This document shows, piece by piece, positions 1-6,824 of a stretch of 13,440 nt of DNA. The notes under the pieces were generated by a model. It made no database searches, was not told where the DNA came from, and worked only from the letters and a program-made list of their open reading frames with translations. How positions within the stretch are numbered: position 1 is the first letter of the stretch; every line of letters begins with the position of its first letter. The DNA comes from an uncultured Filifactor sp. GTDB lineage: Bacteria > Bacillota > Clostridia > Peptostreptococcales > Filifactoraceae. A program made the translations under genes and the position numbers. The stretch is taken from the NCBI GenBank assembly GCA_947254385.1, contig CAMYCP010000016.1, positions 1-13,440 on the forward strand, read 5' to 3'.

Positions 1-30
1 ATTTTATAGTATGAAGGGATATAACAGTTT

Positions 31-176
31 TTGTGAACTACACACGAAACTAAAGAGTTTCGGTGCTTTTTGTTTCAGATTCTGACTTGCGTTTCATAAT
101 CTAAAAGATTATTTTTCCGTCTCACGTAAAGTTCACAAGCGTAAGTAAAGGGTAGTTCCTACCCTACTGTAAGTAA
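31..176. other. Structured non-coding region with nested inverted repeats
   Basis: No convincing gene occupies positions 1-353. Positions 31-39 (TTGTGAACT) pair perfectly with 130-138 (AGTTCACAA). Inside this 9-bp closing stem are a hairpin at 41-65 (CGAAACT, loop AAAG, AGTTTCG, extended by CAC/GTG with one bulged A), a small CAG/CTG palindrome at 76-84, and a hairpin at 96-112 (ATAATCT, loop AAA, AGATTAT) followed by T5. Just outside is AGGGTAG/CTACCCT at 149-165 with loop TTC, flanked by two copies of GTAAGTAA (141-148 and 169-176). That many nested stems suggests a folded RNA or the end of a small mobile element. I cannot assign it to a known RNA family, and the strand is undetermined. Confidence 0.45.
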
Positions 177-232
177 TAGAAAACTTGGTTATTATCTTCT
201 TATTATTATATAATATACAATAAGAATTCATT

Positions 233-279
233 GTGTCAATTCATCTCACGAACCTAAAGGTTCAGAGATTTCTTGACAC
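233..279. repeat. Long three-segment hairpin downstream of pilB
   Basis: A near-perfect inverted repeat reads GTGTCAA (233-239), ATCTC (243-247), GAACC (250-254), loop TAAA, then GGTTC (259-263), GAGAT (265-269) and TTGACAC (273-279). The two sides are separated by matching TTC internal loops, giving 17 base pairs. It lies about 75 bp past the pilB stop. It has no clear U-tract on the minus side, so it is not a standard terminator for pilB. Its core (CTAAAG in the apical part, then GAGATTTCTTG) resembles segments at 33-65 and 12708-12763. Confidence 0.55.
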
Positions 280-353
280 TATTTTTAAACAACTTTTTAT
301 TATTAATTACAGTGAAGTCTGTTTTTGTATTAATCAATTTTTAAGAAAAAGCG

Positions 354-2024
354 TTATTCGTCTACGCTGTACGCTACTCTTACCATTTGTTCAACCGTGG
401 TTACTCCGGAGAGTACGAGTTGTTTTGCGGAGTCGCTCAAGGTGCTCATGCCTTTTATTTTTGCGGCATTTTTAATTTTGTCGGCTTCTTCGTCTCTGTT
501 TACCATGTTACGTATTTCACGATCCACGACGAGGATTTCGTGTATTGCGGTTCTGCCGGCATATCCGCTGCCTCCGCAGAAGTTGCAGCCTTTTCCGCGA
601 CAGAGGTAGTTGGGGCTTTCCATTCCGAGAAGTATCATTTCTTCCATGCTGGGGATATAGTATTCTTTGCAGCGCGGACATATTTTTTTGATGAGCCGTT
701 GTGCTATTATTCCGACCACGGCGGAGGATACCATGTATGTTTCTATTCCCATGTCGACAAGACGGGCTATGGTGCTTACGGAGTCGTTGGTGTGGAGGGT
801 TGAAAGCACGACGTGTCCGGTTATAGCGGCACGCACAGCTATCTGTGCAGTTTCACCGTCACGGATTTCACCGAGCATAACGATGTCGGGGTCTTGACGC
901 AAAATTGAACGCAAACCGCTGGCAAATGTCATGCCGGCTTTGGAGTTTATCTGTACCTGATTGATTCCGTCGAGGCGATATTCGACCGGGTCTTCAAGGG
1001 TTATTATGTTTTTCTTTATGTTGTTGAGTTCTTTCAATACGGCGTAAAGTGTGGTGGTTTTACCGCTCCCTGTCGGCCCTGTAAGGAGTATCATGCCTTC
1101 GGGCGCTTTTATTATTTTATCGAAGAGTTCAAGGTTTTTAGGTGTAAAACCGAGTTGGTCTTTACCTACTACAAGTCCGTTTCTGTCCAAGATACGAAGT
1201 ACCGCTTTTTCACCGTGTACTGTCGGAAGTACCGATATACGAAGGTCTATGGGTCTATCGTCTATTACCGTTTCGACACGACCGTCCTGAGGTATTCGAC
1301 GTTCGGAGATATCCATTCTGCCGAGTATTTTTATACGTGTGATAAGTGCGGACAGTACGTTTTTTTCAAGTGTCATTACTTCTTTTAAGTCACCGTCTAT
1401 ACGAAATCTTACACGTACTCTGTCTTCCATTGCTTCTATGTGAATATCACTGGTTCCGCTTTTTACGGCGTCGGATATGATGGAGTTTACCATACGTACG
1501 ACAGGCGCATTCGCTACATTGGCGGATTCTATATTGCTTTTTTTACCGATCGATATGTCACTTTCGTTAAATTCGGTTATAGCTTTTTCCACGTCTTCGG
1601 AAGATGTGTAGTTGTTGTTTATAGCTTTCGCAATTTCTCCGTCGGATGCCAAAAACGCCTCAACCGACATACCTGACGCAATCTTCACGTCATCTAAAGC
1701 GAGTATGTCGAGCGGATTTTTCATCGCAATGCTTATTTGATTTGTCTGTGTGTTTACATCAAACGGTATGAGTTGGTGTTTACGTGCCATTTTTTCCGGC
1801 AGGTATTTAACCGCATGAGGGTTTATGCCCATTTTATTCAAATCTACAAACTGCACGCCAAATTCCTGTGCTTTAGCTTGAAGATACTGTGTTTCATCTA
1901 TTATATTCTCTTGAATAAGAGCCTGCTTTAAGGTTATTCCCCGATCGGATGCTATTTCCTTAGCGTAATCCAAGTCATCCTGTTCTATGACACCGTTGGT
2001 TAACAAGATTTGTTCTACGTTCAT
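354..2024 (-). CDS. pilB: Type IV pilus assembly / type II secretion ATPase, PilB/GspE family
   Basis: Hexameric cytoplasmic ATPase that powers pilin extraction from the membrane and pilus extension. The 556-residue length is normal for the family. An N-terminal GspE/MshE-type domain covers roughly residues 1-145. The ATPase core carries Walker A GPTGSGKT (316-323), the Asp box ITLEDPVEYR (341-350), Walker B ending DIVMLGEIRD (380-389) and the His box GHVVLSTLHTND (403-414). A tetracysteine zinc site uses C449, C452, C480 and C483, as in PilB/GspE extension ATPases. The ATG is preceded by a modest AGAGAG ribosome site. No other pil genes are visible; the gene is followed by the non-coding hairpin region at the window's left edge. 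PilB versus GspE cannot be separated by sequence alone, but PilB is likelier in a Gram-positive. Confidence 0.93.
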   Translation of the reverse strand: MNVEQILLTNGVIEQDDLDYAKEIASDRGITLKQALIQENIIDETQYLQAKAQEFGVQFVDLNKMGINPHAVKYLPEKMARKHQLIPFDVNTQTNQISIAMKNPLDILALDDVKIASGMSVEAFLASDGEIAKAINNNYTSSEDVEKAITEFNESDISIGKKSNIESANVANAPVVRMVNSIISDAVKSGTSDIHIEAMEDRVRVRFRIDGDLKEVMTLEKNVLSALITRIKILGRMDISERRIPQDGRVETVIDDRPIDLRISVLPTVHGEKAVLRILDRNGLVVGKDQLGFTPKNLELFDKIIKAPEGMILLTGPTGSGKTTTLYAVLKELNNIKKNIITLEDPVEYRLDGINQVQINSKAGMTFASGLRSILRQDPDIVMLGEIRDGETAQIAVRAAITGHVVLSTLHTNDSVSTIARLVDMGIETYMVSSAVVGIIAQRLIKKICPRCKEYYIPSMEEMILLGMESPNYLCRGKGCNFCGGSGYAGRTAIHEILVVDREIRNMVNRDEEADKIKNAAKIKGMSTLSDSAKQLVLSGVTTVEQMVRVAYSVDE

Positions 2025-2489
2025 TACATCATCTCTCTAATAACTTGTATATAACATGAACACGTTGTTTTTTTTATGTTGGCGGTAAAATATTAAAGAC
2101 AAAAAACTTTTAAAATCGCTTGATTTTGTTCTTTATAGGTTTTACGCTCCCATATTATAAAAAATCAGCTTCATTCTTAAAATCGTTATGTCCGTTAAAA
2201 CTTCAGTTTTTAATTTTACCTATGTTATCTTATTGATTTTTGATGAGAAAGCACTGAAAATGTCGATATAACTCAAAAGCTACGAATACTTAAAAAATAT
2301 ATTTTTTACTTGAATAATTCGAAAGTATATTTAAAAATTAATAAAGTCGTTGCATTTTAAAAATTTTGTCAAGAGAATAACGAAACTTTCAGTTGTTCCT
2401 GCAATGATTATGAAAATAAGATAACTATGTACGGGGGATTTCTCCCCTGTAATATTATGCCCCCGCTTAAAAGCAGGGGCTTTTTTTAC
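2025..2489. other. AT-rich 465-bp intergenic region between pilB and a Roadblock-like gene
   Basis: No credible gene on either strand and no recognisable tRNA or known riboswitch. It contains a 6-bp inverted repeat AAAATC/GATTTT around 2113-2128, an AT palindrome near 2293-2308, and two GC-rich hairpins at the right end (2431-2450 and 2459-2480). pilB must be transcribed from here or from further upstream, but I found no promoter with both boxes in good order. Confidence 0.5.
2431..2487 (+). terminator. GC-rich hairpin plus intrinsic terminator reading on the plus strand
   Basis: Stem 2459-2467 / 2472-2480 (GCCCC.GCT paired with AGC.GGGGC, one C-A mismatch, loop TAAA) is followed directly by T7 (2481-2487), a strong intrinsic terminator for plus-strand transcription. 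A second hairpin at 2431-2450 (ACGGGGG, loop ATTTCT, CCCCTGT) sits 8 nt before it. The G-run of the first could pair with the C-run of the second, so alternative folds are possible. On the minus strand an A7 run precedes the stem and only AUAAUAUUA follows, making it a weak terminator for the gene ending at 2490. Confidence 0.6.
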
Positions 2490-2840
2490 TTAAGCTAAGG
2501 CTTCTTCAAAGTTCTTTTTGGCATCCGGCAAAACAACGTTCAGGAACATTCCCATCATTATTTTATCTTTATCGACTTTAAGCAGAAGTACGTATTGACC
2601 GAGCATGATGAAGAAGTTGGTTGTGCCTTGTGTATCGTCGGCTAAACAGTATTCTCCGATTTGTATTGTTTTTTGAAGATTTTTTACCGCTTGAACTAAG
2701 AATGCGTCTTCTCTCGGGGTGTTGTTGTATCCCAATATACTTTGTCCGCTGGAGAGAGAAATCAAAGACATATATCTGAGCGCACCTGCGGTGTCGGATT
2801 GCAGAGTCGCCCACGCTTTATCAAGAAGTTGTTTATTCAT
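2490..2840 (-). CDS. Roadblock/LC7-like small protein (paralogue A)
   Basis: A 116-residue cytoplasmic protein with no signal peptide or membrane segment. Predicted order is helix (1-22), two strands (24-38, including YMSLISLSSGQS), helix (43-60), strands (63-92, including YVLLLKV), a strand around MMGMFLNVV, then a C-terminal helix. This matches the Roadblock/LC7 (MglB-like) fold, but the assignment is by pattern, not by search. It has the same length as the protein at 2943-3293 and shares GQS..G, N.PR.DA, YVL.L and KDK...GMF, so the two are an ancient tandem duplication. The ATG has a strong GGAGGT site. A TATAAT-like -10 at 2892-2897 may give it its own promoter. Roadblock proteins often act on small GTPases; no such GTPase is visible here. 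Confidence 0.7.
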   Translation of the reverse strand: MNKQLLDKAWATLQSDTAGALRYMSLISLSSGQSILGYNNTPREDAFLVQAVKNLQKTIQIGEYCLADDTQGTTNFFIMLGQYVLLLKVDKDKIMMGMFLNVVLPDAKKNFEEALA

Positions 2841-2887
2841 TTTATTACCTCCGTACTGAATTTATAATCTTATGTTCTCACACATAC

Positions 2888-2931
2888 CGAAATTATAAGC
2901 GTCGTGTTTTTTTAATGCTCATACTTTCGGT
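2888..2931. repeat. Imperfect inverted repeat between the two Roadblock-like genes
   Basis: CCGAAA (2888-2893) pairs with TTTCGG (2926-2931), continuing through TAT and AGC against GCT and ATA with two single mismatches, leaving a 16-nt T-rich loop. On the minus strand the repeat overlaps a perfect TATAAT (2892-2897) with only a poor -35. It could be an operator, a processing hairpin, or a weak terminator of the upstream gene. Confidence 0.4.
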
Positions 2932-2942
2932 TCGCAATAATA

Positions 2943-3293
2943 TCAAACCAAAACGGCTTTTATTTCTTCAATCAGTTTTACAAGGATAACGTCCATAAAC
3001 ATTCCTAAAGTCATCTTATCTTTGCGGAACCCTAAGATAAGTACATATTTTTTGTTTTGAATCGTCGAGAGTACTTGGTCTTTGGTATCTATTACGGTAT
3101 AATCTCCAATCGTTTCATTACTTTTAGCAAGAGTGGAAAAAGCGGTAACTATTAAAGCGTCGTTTCTCGGATCGTTATATACCCCCACAAGGCTTTGACC
3201 GGTTTCCAAAGATACTACCGACAAATAAGTCAAAGCATCTCCCATTTGATTTTGCACTTTTTGCATAGTAGTTTGCAATGCTGCTTGATCCAT
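2943..3293 (-). CDS. Roadblock/LC7-like small protein (paralogue B)
   Basis: A 116-residue protein. I place the start at the ATG at 3293 because GGAGGG lies 6 nt upstream; an in-frame earlier start at 3347 would add 18 residues encoded by an AT-rich palindromic leader and has no ribosome site. Its layout is the same as the paralogue at 2490-2840: N-terminal helix, YLSVVSLETGQSLVG strand pair, NDPRNDA helix start, a YVLILGF strand, and KDKMTLGMFMDVIL. I estimate roughly 35% identity between the two by eye. Function unknown; by fold a homo- or heterodimeric regulator is likely. The 183-bp leader contains several inverted repeats (3366-3395 and 3400-3433) and a 20-bp AT palindrome just before the ribosome site. 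Confidence 0.7.
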   Translation of the reverse strand: MDQAALQTTMQKVQNQMGDALTYLSVVSLETGQSLVGVYNDPRNDALIVTAFSTLAKSNETIGDYTVIDTKDQVLSTIQNKKYVLILGFRKDKMTLGMFMDVILVKLIEEIKAVLV

Positions 3294-3399
3294 AATAATC
3301 CCTCCATAAATATTTTTAAAAATATTTTTAAAACATACAAGTTGCACACGAATATCGATTTATTTCTACCCGATTAAGTAACATTGCGGGTGTAGATTA

Positions 3400-3433
3400 C
3401 AGGTTCTTTTTTCGGTTAACCGTTTTAAACCTG
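3400..3433. repeat. Nested inverted repeat in the gap after the PH/SHOCT gene
   Basis: CAGGTT (3400-3405) pairs with AACCTG (3428-3433), enclosing the perfect 10-bp palindrome CGGTTAACCG (3413-3422). A second imperfect stem, CTACCCG against CGGG.TAG, lies at about 3366-3395. Neither is followed by a good U-tract on the minus strand, so these look like operator or mRNA-folding elements rather than a clean terminator of the gene ending at 3477. Confidence 0.4.
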
Positions 3434-3476
3434 ATGTCCGTTTCATTTCGTATCCGCATTGACAAATGAATTTCCT

Positions 3477-5048
3477 CTAAATATTCTTAAGTATTTCTTC
3501 CCTCTTACGTTCATAATCTTCAGGCGTTATAGTCCCAAGTTCTTTGAGTCTGTCGAGCTTTTCAAGTACCACGTAAGGATTCGGCCCTTGTATATTATTT
3601 TGAGGCATATTCATTTGCATATTATTTTGAGGTGCGTTAATATTTTGCGGATTCATAAAAGGTGAGGCGGTTTGAGCCTGATTGTTCGGGTTCATCTGAA
3701 CTCCCGAGAAAGACGCCGGAGCGCTCGGATTAAACGACGATCCTCCGAACGGTGCGGGCTGAGGATGCATAACCGGCGGTACATTTTGAGGATTCGTAAA
3801 TGCCGGAGTTGTCGATTCTTCAACCGCTCCGAACAGATTTTTATTTCCGATATCTCCCAGCTGATCTTTAGACATAGCCTGTCCCACTGTAGGAACATCG
3901 CTATTTAAGCCGGACGGAGAGACAACCGGGGGTTGTTCTTTGTTTTCAACAAGCTCAACTTTTGGTTGAGGCGGTTTTTCGGGCGCATATCCATTGGGAT
4001 ATGGCGGCATAACTCCAGCTTGAGGCATTGCCGGTCTAAACATCGGATTGTTTTGCGGGGGCATTCCTTGTTGAAATGCCGGAGCATTTGGCGGCATTCC
4101 CGGTCGAAACGCAGGATTATTCGGTGCCATTCCCGGTTGAAATGCGGAATTGTTCGGTGCCATTCCCGGTTGAAATGCGGAATTGTTCGGTGCCATTCCC
4201 GGTTGAAATGCGGAATTGTTTGGTGCCATTCCCGGCTGAAATGCGGGATTATTCGGCGGCATTTCAGGTCTGAACATCGGATTGTTTTGTGGGGGCATTC
4301 CTTGTTGAAATGCAGGGGTATTCGGAGGCATTTCAGGTCTGAACATCGGATTGTTTTGCGGGGGCATTCCTTGTTGAAATGCCGGAGTGCCGGCAGGAGG
4401 TGCAGGTTGCGTTTCTACTTTATCCTGCACGGTCGGAGCTTGCGGACTGAGGTTACTTTGTACCGGAGACGGATTAAAAGCGGGTCGATTTGCAAATTCG
4501 TTTTGCGGTGTATTAACAGCGTCTACGTTCGGTTCCATCTGTTTATTTTCCGAATTTGCGGGTTTTTCCCGTTCCGTATGTTCAAATGAGGTTTCGGGCG
4601 GTTTAGCAGGTTCGGATTTTTTAGATTCTTCAGTCTCTCCCGGGGTATAAGCCGAAACGGCATCCATAATGGCGTCCTGTATATCCGCCATTATAGCTTT
4701 ATTGAAAGAATATATCACGCTATACTGTTTGGAGTCGTTAAAGAATATTTTGATGCTCCCTCCGCCGAGCAAACTTCCGCCGAAAGTTACATCGGTTATA
4801 GCATCCAAGTCATACACGTCATTCCCGCTTTCATAAGACAGGATACTTCTTTTATCGGAGACGAGATACACCCCGGATACTTTTTCTTTTCTTCTGCCGT
4901 CGGAATACGATATTCCGACGTTGGCAGGCGTCATAAATATTACTTTTTCGCTGTCGGAAAGCATGTCTTCAGCTTTGTCTATGTCGGATTTAGCGCCGAA
5001 CACATTAACTTTATACTTGTTTACAACTTCTTGCGTATCCGCTCTCAT
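3477..5048 (-). CDS. PH-like domain protein with Pro/Asn/Gln-rich repeat linker and C-terminal SHOCT motif
   Basis: A 523-residue soluble protein in three parts. Residues about 15-135 look like a bacterial PH-like domain: VIFMTPANVGISY, VSGVYLVSDKRSILSY, YDLDAITDVTFGG, then a final helix. Residues about 140-490 are low complexity and rich in P, N, Q and M, with an 11-residue repeat of the type NNSAFQPGMAP at 220-340. Residues 494-523 (LEKLDRLKELGTITPEDYE followed by a basic helix) match the SHOCT short C-terminal domain. SHOCT domains commonly sit at the end of PH-type or membrane-associated proteins and are thought to mediate oligomerisation; the exact role here is unknown. No signal peptide. 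The ATG has GGAGG 6 nt upstream. The PH and SHOCT calls are by motif recognition. Confidence 0.8.
   Translation of the reverse strand: MRADTQEVVNKYKVNVFGAKSDIDKAEDMLSDSEKVIFMTPANVGISYSDGRRKEKVSGVYLVSDKRSILSYESGNDVYDLDAITDVTFGGSLLGGGSIKIFFNDSKQYSVIYSFNKAIMADIQDAIMDAVSAYTPGETEESKKSEPAKPPETSFEHTEREKPANSENKQMEPNVDAVNTPQNEFANRPAFNPSPVQSNLSPQAPTVQDKVETQPAPPAGTPAFQQGMPPQNNPMFRPEMPPNTPAFQQGMPPQNNPMFRPEMPPNNPAFQPGMAPNNSAFQPGMAPNNSAFQPGMAPNNSAFQPGMAPNNPAFRPGMPPNAPAFQQGMPPQNNPMFRPAMPQAGVMPPYPNGYAPEKPPQPKVELVENKEQPPVVSPSGLNSDVPTVGQAMSKDQLGDIGNKNLFGAVEESTTPAFTNPQNVPPVMHPQPAPFGGSSFNPSAPASFSGVQMNPNNQAQTASPFMNPQNINAPQNNMQMNMPQNNIQGPNPYVVLEKLDRLKELGTITPEDYERKREEILKNI
4029..4391 (-). repeat. 33-bp tandem repeats inside the PH/SHOCT gene
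   Basis: The repeat unit is 33 bp (11 codons, phase-preserving). Copies starting at 4123, 4156 and 4189 are nearly identical, and more divergent units flank them. A higher-order 66-bp unit encoding PAFQQGMPPQNNPMFRP recurs around 4270-4335 and 4336-4401, with a third related copy near 4035-4090. Unit length in whole codons means copy-number change would alter linker length without breaking the frame. Confidence 0.9.
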
Positions 5049-5080
5049 CGTTTTCCTCCGTAAAAAACATTAATTATAAA

Positions 5081-5112
5081 AATCATCAAACGATAAGCTA
5101 TGTATGATGATT
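5081..5112 (-). terminator. Possible terminator after the nucleotide kinase gene
   Basis: A perfect 8-bp inverted repeat, AATCATCA (5081-5088) and TGATGATT (5105-5112), with a 16-nt loop. On the minus strand it is followed by TTTATAATTAATG. It lies 56 bp beyond the kinase stop and about 30 bp before the PH/SHOCT start. The stem is AT-rich and the loop large, so termination would be inefficient. The TATAAT immediately after the stem could instead be the -10 of a promoter for the PH/SHOCT gene. Confidence 0.35.
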
Positions 5113-5168
5113 ATCCGGCTGTTTATCTATAGAAATATGATACTTTCTTTTTCATATCGCGTAAAAAC

Positions 5169-5609
5169 TTAAGTTCTTTTTCTGTCTTTTCTTATCTGAA
5201 TGTCGGTCATGACATCGGTCAAATATTGTCCCGATTTAAGGATTATTATATTGTTTCTCGGATATTCCTTCATTTTGTTCAAATGATTTTCCCAGCTTGC
5301 CATAGCTTTATCTATCCATGCGTCCGCATTGCCGCGGTTTAAATAGCGGAGCATATATTCGTTTTTTAAAGATATATCCGGACAGACGATGACATAGTCT
5401 TCACCGGACATGACCATAAGTTCCACTACACGAGGTTCCTGAGCTATAAGCACAATGTAACCTTTCTTGCTTAGATGAATGGCATCATACATATAGCAAT
5501 ACGGATATTTCGGTCTGTTCACATACTGCATACTGTCTAAATCAATAAGAGCATTGAATATCTTGCTTGCCCTCGTTTTCCCAACTCCCGGAAATCCACT
5601 TATAAGCAT
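5169..5609 (-). CDS. Phage-type P-loop nucleotide kinase-like protein
   Basis: A 146-residue protein beginning MLISGFPGVGKT, with Walker A GFPGVGKT at residues 5-12. The IDLDS motif (22-26) and the LKNEYMLRYLNRGN segment (81-94), followed by a Trp-containing helix ending WENHL, are typical of small adenylate-kinase-fold nucleotide kinases found mainly in phages. It would phosphorylate a (deoxy)nucleoside monophosphate; the substrate cannot be read from sequence. I choose the ATG at 5609 because GAGGA lies upstream at proper spacing and the protein then starts directly with the P-loop strand; an in-frame ATG at 5660 has no ribosome site. A TATAAT at 5700-5705 is a possible -10. The gene stands alone, flanked by gaps, with no phage structural genes nearby. 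Confidence 0.7.
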   Translation of the reverse strand: MLISGFPGVGKTRASKIFNALIDLDSMQYVNRPKYPYCYMYDAIHLSKKGYIVLIAQEPRVVELMVMSGEDYVIVCPDISLKNEYMLRYLNRGNADAWIDKAMASWENHLNKMKEYPRNNIIILKSGQYLTDVMTDIQIRKDRKRT

Positions 5610-6014
5610 TTTTATCTTCCTCAATATTGAACCGCAGCTTAAAAATGTATTTTTTCTCATTTATAAGTGTAACAGATGAGAAACCAACAGTTATGATACA
5701 TTATATTTTACGATTCTTCATATATATATCAATCAATCTCCTGTTTGAACAAATTGTAAACTGTACATAGGTACTATTTTTTTAGTTCACAAATATAAGC
5801 AAATATAATAGTGCCGTAATTACACAAACACTTTTGATACTTTCTTTAAAGATACCATATATTTTTAATATTTGCAATTATTTAAAACGTTTTTTTATAT
5901 CTGTTTAAATAAAATATAGCGCTCAAAAATCTTATCTGCGCCTTGAAAGTATATTAAAAGTGAGTTTTTTTTGTGTGAAAACGGTAAAATTTTTTTTTTT
6001 AATTTCCGTGTTTT
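5610..6014. other. AT-rich intergenic region between ecfT and the kinase gene
   Basis: I see no gene. The region holds homopolymer T and A runs, a GCGC...GCGC inverted repeat at 5919-5941 followed on the minus strand by TATATTTTATTT (a weak possible ecfT terminator), a possible -10 for the kinase gene at 5700-5705, and TAGTTCACAAA at 5783-5793, which partly matches the stem sequence at 31-39/130-138. Confidence 0.5.
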
Positions 6015-6824
6015 TTATATTCCGAATGTGAAATATGCCGTGGACGATATAAGAATAAGTATCAATGTACTAAAAATCAGTATGACTATGTCTTTGTGCG
6101 AAAAAGAGATTTCGTTCATGTGGGTTCTGCCTTCTCCGCCTCTATAGCATCTGGATTCCATTGCCATGGCAAGTTCATCCGCCCGTCTGAATGCGCTTAT
6201 AAAGAGTGGGACTAGGAGCGGTATAAGGCTTTTAGCGCGTTCGGTTATTTTGCCGCTTTCAAAGTCGGCACCGCGCGCCATTTGCGCTTTCATTATTTTA
6301 TCGGTTTCGTCCAGAAGTGTCGGTATAAATCTCAAGGCAATGGTCATCATCATGGCAATTTCATGTGCAGGCAGTCCCATTTTTTTAAAAGGGGAAAGCA
6401 TTTTTTCCAAGCCGTCGGTGAGTTCCATGGGTTTGGTGGTGAGGGTCATGAGCGATGTTCCGGTAACCAAAAGGAGTAACCGTATAACCATGAATGTACC
6501 GGTGCGTAAACCGTTGTCCGTTATTTTTATGAAGTGAAACGAATAGATTTCTCTGCCCGTTCCCATAAGTGCGTTTATTAAAAATGTTATGGCAAGCAGA
6601 GGCCATATGGGTTTGACGCCTTTTAAGAGATATTTAAACGGTATTTTTGAGATTTTGGATATTATTAGTAAAAATATTGTAATTAATCCGTACGGATAAA
6701 ATTTGTTTACAAAAAATAGCGAAATCATGAACAGGAAGGTGAATGTTATTTTTACTCTCGGGTCCAGTTCATGTATAGGGGAAGCAGACGGGTAATATTG
6801 TCCCAATGTTATGTCTTTAAGCAC
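6015..6824 (-). CDS. ecfT: ECF transporter transmembrane protein EcfT
   Basis: Membrane scaffold of the energy-coupling factor transporter, joining the EcfA ATPases to exchangeable substrate-binding S components for vitamins or metal ions. The 269 residues contain hydrophobic segments near 25-60, 72-90, 108-128 and 243-263. The cytoplasmic coupling helices carry the diagnostic motifs QMARGAD (181-187, Ala-Arg-Gly) and ESRCYRG (223-229). The start is GTG at 6824 with an AAGGGG site, and it overlaps the 3' end of ecfA2 by 8 bp, indicating translational coupling. It is the last gene of the module; no truA or rplM follows, unlike in many Firmicutes. Confidence 0.93.
   Translation of the reverse strand: MLKDITLGQYYPSASPIHELDPRVKITFTFLFMISLFFVNKFYPYGLITIFLLIISKISKIPFKYLLKGVKPIWPLLAITFLINALMGTGREIYSFHFIKITDNGLRTGTFMVIRLLLLVTGTSLMTLTTKPMELTDGLEKMLSPFKKMGLPAHEIAMMMTIALRFIPTLLDETDKIMKAQMARGADFESGKITERAKSLIPLLVPLFISAFRRADELAMAMESRCYRGGEGRTHMNEISFSHKDIVILIFSTLILILISSTAYFTFGI

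Noticed and set aside
233..475. An 80-codon plus-strand open frame at the left edge
   Set aside because: It begins in the hairpin at 233-279, runs into pilB on the opposite strand, and has no ribosome site.
3933..4589. A 218-codon plus-strand open frame
   Set aside because: It is the antisense of the 33-bp repeats in the PH/SHOCT gene, and its repetitive Arg/His/Cys-rich product is a by-product of repeat composition.
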